From NCBI GenBank assembly GCA_947625815.1, contig CANQPU010000018.1, forward strand, positions 1-36,377: DNA of 36,377 nt. Direction: 5' to 3'. Below the pieces are notes generated by a model. That model was given only the letters and a program-made list of their open reading frames with translations, did no database searches and was not told the origin of the DNA. Below, in pieces: positions 22,111 to 29,964 of the stretch (positions within the stretch are counted from its first letter, which is position 1; every line of letters starts with the position of its first letter). The translations under genes and the position numbers were made by a program. This DNA is from an uncultured Oscillospiraceae bacterium (GTDB taxonomy: Bacteria > Bacillota > Clostridia > Oscillospirales > Oscillospiraceae).

Positions 22111-23412
22111 TTACTCCCCCCTGTCTGTCTGTTCCGCCTCCGCCCGCGGATCCGGGAAGGTGATCGTCACCACCGTGCCGCGGCCGGGGTTGCTCTTCAT
22201 GTTCACCTCGGCCCCGTGGACCGCCGCGCCGTGCTTGACGATGGAGAGGCCCAGCCCCGTGCCGCCGATGGCCTTGGAGTGGCTCTTGTCCACCCGGTAG
22301 AACCGTTCGAATACCCGGTCGATATGCTCCCGGGGGATGCCGATGCCGGTATCGGATACGGAGATCGCCGGCCGGCCGCCGATGGTGGCGGCGCTAATGA
22401 GCACGCGCCCGTTCTCCACATTGTATTTGACCGCGTTGTCGCAGAGGTTGTAGACCATCTCGTCAATGACCGACGGGATGCCGTAGACCAGGGTGGGGCC
22501 GCCGGTGACGGCGAACTCCACGCCCCTGGCCGCCGCCACGGGGCGGAGCCTCTCCGCCACGCTCCCGGCGACGGCATAGAGGTCCACATCGGACCGCTCC
22601 AGCTCCAGAACGCCCTCGTCCAGCTCCGAGAGCTTGATGATGTCGTTGATCAGGGCGATGAGCCGCCCGGACTCGTCATGGATGTTCTTGGCGAAGCCCT
22701 TGACGTCCCCGGGCTTGACCATGTCGTTCATCATGAGCTCCGATATGCCGTAAATGCTGGTGAGCGGTGTCCTCAGCTCGTGGGAGACGTTGGAGGAGAA
22801 GTCGTGGCGCATGGCCTCGCGCCTGGCCTTTTCGGTGATGTCCAGACTGACGATAACGGCGCCGGTGATGCGTCCGCCCGTCTCCACAGGGCTGGCCAGG
22901 ATCTGGTAAACATGGCCCTCCAGCTCCATGTTCAGCTCGTTGTGCTGTCCGGCCAGGGCCTTCTGCGCGGCCTTGCGGAAGGTCTCCGAGGACATCGGAT
23001 CCTCCTCGCCCATGAGCCGCCGGGCGGCCGGATTGTAGCTCAGGAGCTTCATGTCCGTATCCAGGAGCACAAAGCCCTCGGCCATGGAGTCGGTGATGAC
23101 CTTGAATTCCTCCTGGGACCGCTTCAGGTCCGCCATTTGCAGGTCAATGAGCTGATTCTGGCGGGTAAGGCGCCCCATCAGGGGGGTGATCTCCCGATAC
23201 TGGGGGCTTGTCCCCGATTTTTCCGGGTCAAAGTCCCTCAGGGGCTTTACGATGCCGCGGGCCGCCGCGTTGGCGAACAGCACGGACAGCGCGGCAAAGG
23301 CGCAGGCCAGCGCGATAAAGGCCGCGGTGTTCAGTCCGAACCAGGCCCCCAGCGCCAGGGCCAGCCCCAGTACAGCCACCGTAAGGATGCTCCAGAAAAT
23401 TTTTGTCCTCAT
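22111..23412 (-). CDS. phoR: PhoR-type sensor histidine kinase
   Basis: 433 residues. Layout: two membrane helices in the first 50 residues with almost no outside loop; a linker; a PAS domain at about 100-195 (EEFKVITDSMAEGFVLLD); the dimerisation domain with the phosphorylated His211 in SHELRTPL; and the ATPase domain with N box N322/N326, G1 DTGIGIP at 354-360 and G2 GGTGLGLS at 383-390. The order PAS then HisKA and the lack of an extracellular sensor loop match PhoR of Gram-positives. It overlaps the PhoB-like gene by four bases, and the transporter follows after 3 bases. Role in phosphate sensing is inferred from family and neighbours. Confidence 0.9.
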   Translation of the reverse strand: MRTKIFWSILTVAVLGLALALGAWFGLNTAAFIALACAFAALSVLFANAAARGIVKPLRDFDPEKSGTSPQYREITPLMGRLTRQNQLIDLQMADLKRSQEEFKVITDSMAEGFVLLDTDMKLLSYNPAARRLMGEEDPMSSETFRKAAQKALAGQHNELNMELEGHVYQILASPVETGGRITGAVIVSLDITEKARREAMRHDFSSNVSHELRTPLTSIYGISELMMNDMVKPGDVKGFAKNIHDESGRLIALINDIIKLSELDEGVLELERSDVDLYAVAGSVAERLRPVAAARGVEFAVTGGPTLVYGIPSVIDEMVYNLCDNAVKYNVENGRVLISAATIGGRPAISVSDTGIGIPREHIDRVFERFYRVDKSHSKAIGGTGLGLSIVKHGAAVHGAEVNMKSNPGRGTVVTITFPDPRAEAEQTDRGE

Positions 23413-24089
23413 TGTGTCTCCTCCACCTTATATCCGATGCCCCGGACCGTGCGGATCATGTCGCCGCACCGGCCCAGCTTGGCCCTCAGGGTCCGGATGT
23501 GGACGTCCACCGTCCGGCTCTCCCCGTCGAATTCCACGCCCCAGACGGAGCTCAGGATCCTGTCCCGCGTGAAGACGGCGCCCGGCTTGGACAGGAGCAG
23601 GCTCAGAAGCTCAAACTCCTTGTTGGTCAGGGCCACCTCCTCGCCGTAGACCGTGACGGTATGGGAGGCCGCCGAGAGGCAAAGCCCTCCCAGCTCCCGG
23701 GGGGCGCCCTCCTCCGGCCCGGCGCGCCGCAGGAGCGCCCGGACCCGGCTCAAAAGCTCCATGATGCCGAAGGGCTTGGCGATGTAGTCGTCCGCCCCGG
23801 AGTCCAGGCCCAGCACCTTGTCGTATTCCGTGCCCCGGGCCGTGAGCATGATGACCGGAAGCTTTTTGGTGTCCTGACGGGCCCGGAGCTTGCGGAGGAT
23901 CTCCAGCCCGTCCTCCTCCGGGAGCATGATGTCCAGCAGGAGAAGCTGCGGCACGCCCCGGGCAAGCTCCCGCCAGAAATCCGACGGTCTTTCAAATCCC
24001 CTGGTCTCCAGGCCCGAGCCGTTGAGCGCGTATTCCACAAAGTTCCGGATACTCCCGTCGTCCTCAAGGAGAAAAATCAAGCGCCTCAC
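23409..24089 (-). CDS. phoB: PhoB/PhoP-type response regulator
   Basis: 226 residues. An N-terminal receiver (acid pair D10/D11, phosphoacceptor D53 in LLLLDIMLP, a TARG switch and the KPF lysine) is followed by an OmpR/PhoB winged helix (LTNKEFELLSLLLS, then SRTVDVHIRTLRAKL and IRTVRGIGYKV). The start is taken as GTG at 24089 because the -10 box lies at 24115-24120, downstream of an alternative GTG at 24128; a GGAGGG lies just before it, though close. The product then begins MRRLIFLLEDD, as is usual. It is the first gene of the phoB-phoR-transporter operon. Confidence 0.92.
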   Translation of the reverse strand: MRRLIFLLEDDGSIRNFVEYALNGSGLETRGFERPSDFWRELARGVPQLLLLDIMLPEEDGLEILRKLRARQDTKKLPVIMLTARGTEYDKVLGLDSGADDYIAKPFGIMELLSRVRALLRRAGPEEGAPRELGGLCLSAASHTVTVYGEEVALTNKEFELLSLLLSKPGAVFTRDRILSSVWGVEFDGESRTVDVHIRTLRAKLGRCGDMIRTVRGIGYKVEETQ

Positions 24090-24114
24090 CGCCCTCCGTC
24101 CAAATTCTGACTCA

Positions 24115-24175
24115 ATTATACTATACACCTCCGAAGGTTAAAAGGAAAATCATAAAAATGTTAAATTTGCGTAAA
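24115..24175 (-). promoter_or_regulatory. Promoter of the pho operon with candidate Pho box
   Basis: On the minus strand TATAAT (24115-24120) lies 16 bases after TTTAAC (24137-24142). Upstream hexamers recur every 11 bases: TTTACG (24170-24175), TTAACA (24159-24164), ATGATT (24148-24153) and TTTAAC (24137-24142). The Bacillus PhoP box is a row of TT(A/T/C)A(C/T)A hexamers with 5-base gaps; two of the four fit well, one moderately and one poorly. Autoregulation by the PhoB homologue is plausible. Confidence 0.5.
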
Positions 24176-24190
24176 GCCCAGAATCAGGAA

Positions 24191-24214
24191 AAGCCTCCCC
24201 TTCCGGGGAGGCTT
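24191..24214 (-). terminator. Terminator of the PopT-like gene
   Basis: Perfect 10-bp arms 24191-24200 and 24205-24214, loop of four, followed on the minus strand by TTTT. It separates this gene from the pho promoter. Confidence 0.75.
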
Positions 24215-24232
24215 CGCTTTCATGTATCACAT

Positions 24233-25078
24233 TTACATATTGACGGTGCTGAGGAGGTACGCCCCCACGGCGGCCAGGGCGGCCAGGACCAGGCTGACGA
24301 GCAGCTCCACGCCCGGCACCAGCTCCGGGACGATCAGCGCCGCGGAGACCAGGAGGAAGCCGAGGACGGCATAGTAGGCGTACCCGTGGAACCGGTCGAA
24401 GAGCCAGCGGGCGGCCTTTACCGTGAGGATAAAGCACCCTCCGGCCCCCAGCGCCAGGAAGAGGACGGTCGTCACGTCCACGTTGGCCAGAGCGTCCATC
24501 ATCGCCCGATACCAGCCCAGGTACATGAGAATAAAGGAGGTGGAGATGCCGGGGATCACGGTGCCCACGGCCACGACGGCGCCGGAGATCATCGCCTGCA
24601 GGGGCATGAGGCGGGCCACATCCGCCGCGCCGGACGGATCCTGTTCAAAAAAGAGCAGCAGGGAGGCGACGGCCGCGCCCGCCGCGGTGGCCAGGAGATA
24701 GCGCTTTTTGAAGCCCCGCTCGTTGGCCTCCCGCAGAAAGCCGGGGATGCCCCCGATCACAAGCCCCAGAAAGATCCATATCACCTCATTATACCAGCGC
24801 CTCATAAGGCCGGCCAGCGCCACGGCCCCCAGAAAAAAGCCCAGCGCCGCGCCGAGCCCGATGGGCAGGAGAAAGAAGAAATTCTTCCTGGGCGCCTTGA
24901 AAAAGCCGGCGATGGCGTCGATCATGGGCCTGTACAGGCCCAGACTCACCGCCATGACGCCCCCGGATACGCCGGGGAGCACCCCGCCGATCCCGATGAC
25001 GGCGCCCACGGCCAAATGGAGAAAAAAGCTTCCCCGGGCCGTCAGCTCTCTGGATTTTTTTCCTTTCCTGTCCATCAT
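24233..25078 (-). CDS. DUF368 (PopT-type) membrane protein, likely undecaprenyl-phosphate translocase
   Basis: 281 residues with about eight or more hydrophobic helices. DUF368/PopT proteins flip undecaprenyl phosphate back across the cytoplasmic membrane so that wall-polymer carriers can be reused. The two family signatures are present: GGVLPGVSGGVMA near residue 26 and VIPGISTSFILMYLGWYRAM in the second half, the inverted repeat of the fold. Start ATG at 25078 (or the adjacent ATG at 25075) follows AGGAAC; a longer frame to 25231 crosses the promoter. It is a single gene between a promoter and a terminator, next to the phosphate operon, though no link is shown. Confidence 0.88.
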   Translation of the reverse strand: MMDRKGKKSRELTARGSFFLHLAVGAVIGIGGVLPGVSGGVMAVSLGLYRPMIDAIAGFFKAPRKNFFFLLPIGLGAALGFFLGAVALAGLMRRWYNEVIWIFLGLVIGGIPGFLREANERGFKKRYLLATAAGAAVASLLLFFEQDPSGAADVARLMPLQAMISGAVVAVGTVIPGISTSFILMYLGWYRAMMDALANVDVTTVLFLALGAGGCFILTVKAARWLFDRFHGYAYYAVLGFLLVSAALIVPELVPGVELLVSLVLAALAAVGAYLLSTVNM

Positions 25079-25221
25079 AGCACGTTCCTGTATCCGCGTT
25101 TTGTCGGTCGGCGCGCGTGTGGCCGACCTTATACCGGGGGCCGCTTCGCCGCCCCGGGACAGCCGCGAAAACGGCCGCTCCCGCCCCGGTCCTCTGCCCG
25201 CCGGGGCCGTATTTCCGTCAC

Positions 25222-25250
25222 AGTATAGCACATTTCCCGTCTCTTGCCAA
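25222..25250 (-). promoter_or_regulatory. Promoter of the PopT-like gene
   Basis: On the minus strand TTGGCA (25245-25250) and TATACT (25222-25227) are 17 bases apart. The leader is about 135 bases and GC-rich. Confidence 0.65.
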
Positions 25251-25283
25251 CAGCAAGTTTATTAAGATTATTCTAACTCTCTT

Positions 25284-25311
25284 TTGGCGGACATATACTC
25301 CCTTGTAACAT
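25284..25311 (+). promoter_or_regulatory. Promoter of the SSB-like gene
   Basis: TTGGCG (25284-25289) and TAACAT (25306-25311) are 16 bases apart; a fair match. The start codon is about 13 bases after the expected start point. Confidence 0.45.
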
Positions 25312-25330
25312 GAACCGGGGGAGATAAGCT

Positions 25331-25933
25331 ATGGACAGACCGAACAACACAGTGAAGCTATGCGGCGAGGCGGCGGGGAAGCCTGTTTTTTCCCACACGG
25401 GCCGCGACGGGGCGTATTACAGATTCCCCCTCTCGGTGCGCCGCCTCTCCGGGACGGACGACGTCCTCAATATCCTGATCCATGAGGACCGTCTCAACGC
25501 TCTGGAGGTGGAGGAGGCCCCGCGGCTGCTGGTCACCGGGGAGGTCCGCTCCTACAATAACCGCTCCGGCGTGGGTCCAAGGCTCGTCATCACCGTCCTG
25601 GCCCGGGAGATCGCCTTTACCGCCGGGGACTTTGAAAATTCCGTCACCGTCACGGGCACCCTTTGCCGGGAGCCCAGCTTCCGGCGCACGCCCATGGGAC
25701 GGGAGATCAGCGACATGATGCTGGCCGTGAGCCGGGGCTATGCCCGGAGCGATTATATTCCCTGCATCGCCTGGGGCGCCGTGGCCCGCCGCGCCGCAGG
25801 CTGGGCCGTGGGCGCGAAGATCCGGGTCGCCGGCAGGCTCCAGTCCCGCGCCTACATCAAGATGGAGGGCGACGTGCCGGTGGAAAAGACCGCCTACGAG
25901 ATCTCCGCCGTCACAGCGGAGGAAATTTTGTGA
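25331..25933 (+). CDS. Two-domain single-stranded DNA-binding protein-like protein
   Basis: 200 residues. Two OB folds follow each other: about 5-95 (VKLCGEAAGKPVFSH, LLVTGEVRSYNN) and about 103-195 (VTVTGTLCREPSFRRTPMGRE, then YIPCIAWGAVARRA and RVAGRLQSRAYIK). The second is clearly SSB-like; the first is a diverged copy. Ordinary SSB has one OB fold and an acidic tail ending DIPF; here neither the tail nor that ending exists, so this is not the main replicative SSB that recruits partner proteins. GGGGGAG precedes the ATG. It sits upstream of pyruvate kinase, with a separate promoter between them. Role in repair or competence is possible but not shown. Confidence 0.8.
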   Translation: MDRPNNTVKLCGEAAGKPVFSHTGRDGAYYRFPLSVRRLSGTDDVLNILIHEDRLNALEVEEAPRLLVTGEVRSYNNRSGVGPRLVITVLAREIAFTAGDFENSVTVTGTLCREPSFRRTPMGREISDMMLAVSRGYARSDYIPCIAWGAVARRAAGWAVGAKIRVAGRLQSRAYIKMEGDVPVEKTAYEISAVTAEEIL

Positions 25934-25961
25934 TTTTGCCCGTCCGGAGTCATTTTTTCCC

Positions 25962-25990
25962 TTGACGGTTGGACATTTTGCTACTAAAAT
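25962..25990 (+). promoter_or_regulatory. Promoter of pyk
   Basis: TTGACG (25962-25967) and TAAAAT (25985-25990) are 17 bases apart, giving a leader of about 58 bases to the pyk start. Confidence 0.75.
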
Positions 25991-26054
25991 AGAACTATCT
26001 ATCGCGCCGCGCATCCCGCGCGTGACGACTACATATGAGGGGAGATACAAGCCC

Positions 26055-27467
26055 ATGAGAAAAACAAAGATCGTCTGCACCATCGGCCCCGCCTGCGCCA
26101 ATGAGGAAACTCTCACCAAAATGTGCCTCGCCGGCATGAACGTGGCGCGTCTCAACTTCTCCCACGGCACCCACGAGAGCCACCAGGTCACCATCGACCT
26201 CATCAAAAAGGTCCGTGAAAAGCTGAATCTGCCCATCGCCATCATGCTGGACACCAAGGGCCCCGAGTACCGCATCCGCACCTTTGAGGGCGGCAAGATC
26301 ACCCTGAACGAGGGCGACCCCTTTACCTTCACCACCGAGGAGATCGTGGGCAATCAGGAGCGGGTCTCCGTCAGCTACGAGGGGCTCCCCAAGGAGCTCA
26401 ACCCCGGCGACATCATCCTCCTCAACAACGGCCTCATGACCTTCAAGGTCACGGGCACCACCAAGACGGAGGTCCAGACGGTGGTGGTGGAGGGCGGCGT
26501 CCTCTCCGACCGGAAGAGCATGGCCTTCCCCGGGAAGGTCCTGAAGCAGGTCTATCTTTCCGAGCAGGACAAGGCCGACATCCTCTTCGGCGTGGCCAAC
26601 GACGTGGACTTCATCGCCTGCTCCTTCGTCTCCAAGGCGGAGAACATCCGGGACATCAAGGCCCTCCTGGCCGAGCATAACGTGACGGGCATTGACCTCA
26701 TCGCCAAGATCGAGAACCGCGCCGGCGTGGACAACATCGAGGAGATCTGCGCCGAGTGCGACGGCATCATGGTGGCCCGGGGCGACCTGGGCGTGGAGAT
26801 CCCCTTTGAGGAGCTCCCCGGCATCCAGAAGCACCTCATCACCAAGTGCCGGCTCCTGGGCAAGATGGCCATCACCGCCACGGAGATGCTGGAGTCCATG
26901 ATCGAGAAGCCCCGGCCCACCCGTGCCGAGATCTCCGACGTGGCCAACGCCGTCTACGACGGCACCTCCGCCATCATGCTCTCCGGCGAGACGGCCTCCG
27001 GCAAGCACCCGGTGCTGGTGGTGGAGACCATGAGCCGCATCGCCCAGGAGGCCGAGCGGGGCATCGACTTCGACGAGCAGTTCCGCACCTTCAACTTCAA
27101 CATCCACAACACCGTGGACGCCATCTCCCACGCCACCTGCGGCATGGCCATCGACGTAGACGCCAAGGTCATCGCCGTCTGCTCCCTCTCCGGCAAGACC
27201 GTCCGCATGGTCTCGCGCTTCCGCTGCCCGGTGGACATCCTGGGCGTCACCACGGACGTGAAGAGCTGGCGCAAGTTGGGCCTCTCCTGGGGCGTCTGCC
27301 CGGCGCTCTCGGAGGAGTATAACTCCACCGACGTCCTCTTCTACATGGCCACCCGCCTGGCCAAGGAGAATTTTGACCTCAAGTCCGGCGACCGCATCGT
27401 CATCACCGGCGGCGCCTCCACCGGCAAGAGCGGCAACACCAACCTCATCAAGATCGAGAATATCTGA
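26055..27467 (+). CDS. pyk: Pyruvate kinase
   Basis: 470 residues. It makes ATP and pyruvate from phosphoenolpyruvate and ADP, the last step of glycolysis. Motifs: TKIVCTIGPA at the start, ARLNFSHG at 31-38, LDTKGPE at 65-71, catalytic K218 in IAKIEN, the metal site ARGDLGVE at 241-248, ATEMLESM at 275-282 and a complete C-terminal allosteric domain ending in a short strand. It lacks the extra PEP-utiliser domain seen in Bacillus PykA. Two usually conserved places differ: LLNNGLM at 122-128 where most enzymes have a D-D-G-L stretch, and SDRKSMAFPG where a K-G-V-N-L-P-G pattern is usual. ATG at 26055 follows GGGGAG; the frame is open upstream but through the promoter. Confidence 0.95.
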   Translation: MRKTKIVCTIGPACANEETLTKMCLAGMNVARLNFSHGTHESHQVTIDLIKKVREKLNLPIAIMLDTKGPEYRIRTFEGGKITLNEGDPFTFTTEEIVGNQERVSVSYEGLPKELNPGDIILLNNGLMTFKVTGTTKTEVQTVVVEGGVLSDRKSMAFPGKVLKQVYLSEQDKADILFGVANDVDFIACSFVSKAENIRDIKALLAEHNVTGIDLIAKIENRAGVDNIEEICAECDGIMVARGDLGVEIPFEELPGIQKHLITKCRLLGKMAITATEMLESMIEKPRPTRAEISDVANAVYDGTSAIMLSGETASGKHPVLVVETMSRIAQEAERGIDFDEQFRTFNFNIHNTVDAISHATCGMAIDVDAKVIAVCSLSGKTVRMVSRFRCPVDILGVTTDVKSWRKLGLSWGVCPALSEEYNSTDVLFYMATRLAKENFDLKSGDRIVITGGASTGKSGNTNLIKIENI

Positions 27468-27478
27468 GCGCCCACAAC

Positions 27479-27515
27479 AGGACGGCGGCAAGGCAGAAAG
27501 CCTTGCCGCCGTCCT
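27479..27515 (+). terminator. Terminator of pyk
   Basis: Perfect 16-bp arms 27479-27494 and 27500-27515, loop AGAAA, then TTTG. It also faces the end of the convergent phosphoribosyltransferase gene. Confidence 0.85.
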
Positions 27516-27538
27516 TTGTCAGAGACCCGGTCGGTCGT

Positions 27539-28096
27539 TCACGCTTTGATCTCGTTTCCCTCGCCGTCAAAGAGCGGGAGGCGCTCCAGGAAGATGATAT
27601 CGCCCCGTTGGGCGGCGTCCCCCTCGGCCAGGACTGCCATCCTGCCCACGACGATGCCCCCGGCCTCGCGCACCAGCTCCTCCACCGCCGCGATGGAGCC
27701 GCCGGTGGAGATGACGTCGTCGATGATGATGACCCTCTTGCCCTTCATTTTCGCGGCGTCGTCGCCGTCCATGTAGAGGTACTGGGTGCCCTCGGTGGTG
27801 ATGGAGTGGTCCTCCACCTTGAAGACGTTGTGCATGTAGGCCTTGGCCTTCTTGCGCACCAGGAAATAGTCGTTGCGTCCGGCCTGCTTGGCCATCTCGT
27901 GGATGAGAGGGATGGCCTTAGCCTCGGGGGCCACCATGTAATCATACTCCGGGGCCTTTTCAAGGAGGGCCCGGGCGCACTGGCAGGTGAGCTCCACGTC
28001 GCCGAAGATGACGAAGCCCGCGATGGACAGGGTGTCGCTCACTTTGCAGATGGGAAGCTGGCGGGTGAGGCCCGCCACGTTCAGGGTATAGGTCAC
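27539..28096 (-). CDS. Purine phosphoribosyltransferase (adenine/xanthine type)
   Basis: 185 residues. Type I phosphoribosyltransferases join a base and PRPP to a nucleotide. The PRPP motif VIIIDDVISTGGS is intact, with a KAKAYM region before it as in adenine and xanthine enzymes. The start is GTG at 28096: CGGAG is 8 bases upstream, while the earlier GTG at 28105 overlaps it. It is divergent from an NCS2 purine permease, which supports purine salvage. The family is near adenine phosphoribosyltransferase, but the substrate is not certain. Confidence 0.85.
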   Translation of the reverse strand: MTYTLNVAGLTRQLPICKVSDTLSIAGFVIFGDVELTCQCARALLEKAPEYDYMVAPEAKAIPLIHEMAKQAGRNDYFLVRKKAKAYMHNVFKVEDHSITTEGTQYLYMDGDDAAKMKGKRVIIIDDVISTGGSIAAVEELVREAGGIVVGRMAVLAEGDAAQRGDIIFLERLPLFDGEGNEIKA

Positions 28097-28130
28097 TTGT
28101 ATCACTCCGTTTTATTTTTTTGCTGTCCCT

Positions 28131-28159
28131 ATCATATCACTTTCCTCTTCAACAGTCAA
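28131..28159 (-). promoter_or_regulatory. Promoter of the phosphoribosyltransferase gene
   Basis: On the minus strand TTGACT (28154-28159) and TATGAT (28131-28136) are 17 bases apart; the leader is about 30 bases. Confidence 0.7.
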
Positions 28160-28172
28160 AAGAATTCTTGTC

Positions 28173-28425
28173 TTGACATGAAAAAATTATGTTGCCCATA
28201 ATATGCTCAACCTCCCCTCCGATTCGCGCCCGGAATTGTACAATTCGCCAAAAATTCACAAAATATTTATAATTCCAAAATATTTGTAGAAATTTCGTCT
28301 CTGTTGTGGTATATTTTTCTTATCTTCTTAAATATCTTTGGTGGGATCAAAAGGCGCGGATCAACGGACAGTTTTCACGTCCATTTTCTTTTCCGCCGGG
28401 GGTAAATTTAATAGGAGGGTAAAAA
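28173..28425 (+). promoter_or_regulatory. Promoter and long leader of the NCS2 permease
   Basis: TTGACA (28173-28178) and CATAAT (28197-28202) are 18 bases apart, so a leader of about 215 bases would precede the permease. It is AT-rich in the middle and holds a GAATTGTACAATTC palindrome near 28234. I looked for the conserved core of a purine (guanine/adenine) riboswitch and did not find it. A nearer promoter with TATATT near 28310 is possible. Nothing else is seen in this gene-free stretch. Confidence 0.5.
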
Positions 28426-29868
28426 ATGGAGAAACTGTTCAAGCTCAAGCAAAACGGTACTACCGTCCGCACTGAGATCGTGGCCGGTCTTACCACCTTC
28501 ATGACGATGGCCTACATCATCGCCCTGAACCCCAACCTGATCGTCGGCTTCGGCCAGGGCGCTTTCGGTGGATTCGGCGAGGACGGCACCGCGGCATGGA
28601 ACGGCGTCTTTATGGCGACCTGCCTTGCCTCCGCCATTGCCATGTTCTGCATGGCCTTCCTGGCCAACAAGCCCTTCGCGCTGGCTCCCGGCATGGGCCT
28701 CAACTCCTACTTCGCCGTCGTTATCGCCCAGATCGCCGGCGCCGCCGGATGCACCATGCTGGCCGGACTTCAGGCGGGCCTGTGCATCATCCTCATTGAG
28801 GGCATCGTGTTTGTCCTGCTTTCCGTCTTCAATATCCGTCAGAAGATCGTTGAGGCCATTCCTCTCGGCGTGCGTCTGGGCATCGGCCCCGGCATCGGCC
28901 TGATGCTGATGAACATCGGCTTCGGCTCCAACGCCGGCGAGGGCGCTTCCAAGGAAAATTACGTCATGCGTGACTTCTTCGGCGCGCTGTCCGCCAGCTC
29001 CGCCAAGGACAAGCTGGGCGAGTATTGGCCCAGCATGGTCCTCACCGTGGTCACCATGTTCATCGGCCTCTTCCTCATCATCATCCTGGCCCACTACAAG
29101 ATGAAGGGCGCGGTGCTGGTGGGTATGCTGGGCGCCTCCGTCCTCAACTGGGCGGGCCGGGCCCTCTTCCTGAAGCAGAACCCCTTCGCCAGCCTCAAGA
29201 CCGCCAACTGGCTGCCTCCCTTCAGCGATATGGCTCAGACCACGCTCTTCAAGTTTGACTTCAAGACCCTCTTCTCCATCGGCTGGGGCACCGTCATTCT
29301 GCTGGTCATTACCTTCTGCATCATCGATATGTTCGACACCATCGGCACCGTTCTCGCCACCGCCAACCGCGCCGGCATGACCGACAAGGAGGGCAATATG
29401 CCCAAGATGCGCGAGACCCTGCTCTCCGACGCCGTCGGTACTGTGGTGGGCGCCTGCACCGGCACCTCCACCGTCACCACCTTCGTGGAGTCCGCCTCCG
29501 GCGTGGAGGCCGGCGGCCGCACCGGCCTCACGGCCCTGACCACCGGTATCCTCTTCCTGGCCTGCATCTTTATCAGCCCCATCGCTGCCATCATCCCCGC
29601 TGCCGCTACCTCCGCCGCCCTCATCTACGTCGGTATCCTGATGCTCAGCGGCATTAAGAACATCGACTTTGGTGATATGGCCATCGCCGCCCCCGTGTTC
29701 ATCATGCTCCTGGCCATGCCCATCTCCGGCTCCATCGGCCACGGCATCGGCTTAGGGCTTATCACCTACACCGTCATCAAGGTCTTCACCGGCAAGGCCA
29801 AGGATGTTTCCATCCTGACCTACATCATCTCCCTGCTCTTCCTGGTGAAGTTCTTCCTGGCCATCTGA
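28426..29868 (+). CDS. NCS2-family purine permease (AzgA/PbuG group)
   Basis: 480 residues with 12-14 membrane helices. It imports a purine base such as adenine, guanine or hypoxanthine by proton symport. The group is recognised by TFMTMAYIIALNPNLI near the start, FALAPGMGLNSYFA, IDMFDTIGTV and the signature TFVESASGVEAGGRTGLTA. GGAGGG lies 6 bases before the ATG. It pairs with the divergent phosphoribosyltransferase, giving uptake plus trapping of the base as nucleotide. It uses more T-ending codons than its neighbours. Substrate not fixed. Confidence 0.93.
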   Translation: MEKLFKLKQNGTTVRTEIVAGLTTFMTMAYIIALNPNLIVGFGQGAFGGFGEDGTAAWNGVFMATCLASAIAMFCMAFLANKPFALAPGMGLNSYFAVVIAQIAGAAGCTMLAGLQAGLCIILIEGIVFVLLSVFNIRQKIVEAIPLGVRLGIGPGIGLMLMNIGFGSNAGEGASKENYVMRDFFGALSASSAKDKLGEYWPSMVLTVVTMFIGLFLIIILAHYKMKGAVLVGMLGASVLNWAGRALFLKQNPFASLKTANWLPPFSDMAQTTLFKFDFKTLFSIGWGTVILLVITFCIIDMFDTIGTVLATANRAGMTDKEGNMPKMRETLLSDAVGTVVGACTGTSTVTTFVESASGVEAGGRTGLTALTTGILFLACIFISPIAAIIPAAATSAALIYVGILMLSGIKNIDFGDMAIAAPVFIMLLAMPISGSIGHGIGLGLITYTVIKVFTGKAKDVSILTYIISLLFLVKFFLAI

Positions 29869-29885
29869 TCCCCCGCATGTTCCCC

Positions 29886-29920
29886 TTGTCGGAAAAAGGC
29901 CGGACGGCCTTTTTCGACAA
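29886..29920 (+). terminator. First terminator after the permease gene
   Basis: Arms 29886-29901 and 29906-29920 with one bulged base and a GGAC loop. It is directly followed by a second hairpin. Confidence 0.75.
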
Positions 29921-29924
29921 CCTC

Positions 29925-29957
29925 AAAAGGAGACGCCTCGCGGCGTCTCCTTTTTTT
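29925..29957 (+). terminator. Second terminator after the permease gene
   Basis: Perfect 13-bp arms 29925-29937 and 29942-29954, then a run of seven T. With A residues on the other side it can also serve the leftward phosphatase gene ending at 29965. Confidence 0.85.
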
Positions 29958-29964
29958 GTTCCGT

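Noticed and set aside
28203-28425. Purine riboswitch before the permease
   Set aside because: The conserved junction and loop bases of the purine aptamer were looked for and not seen.
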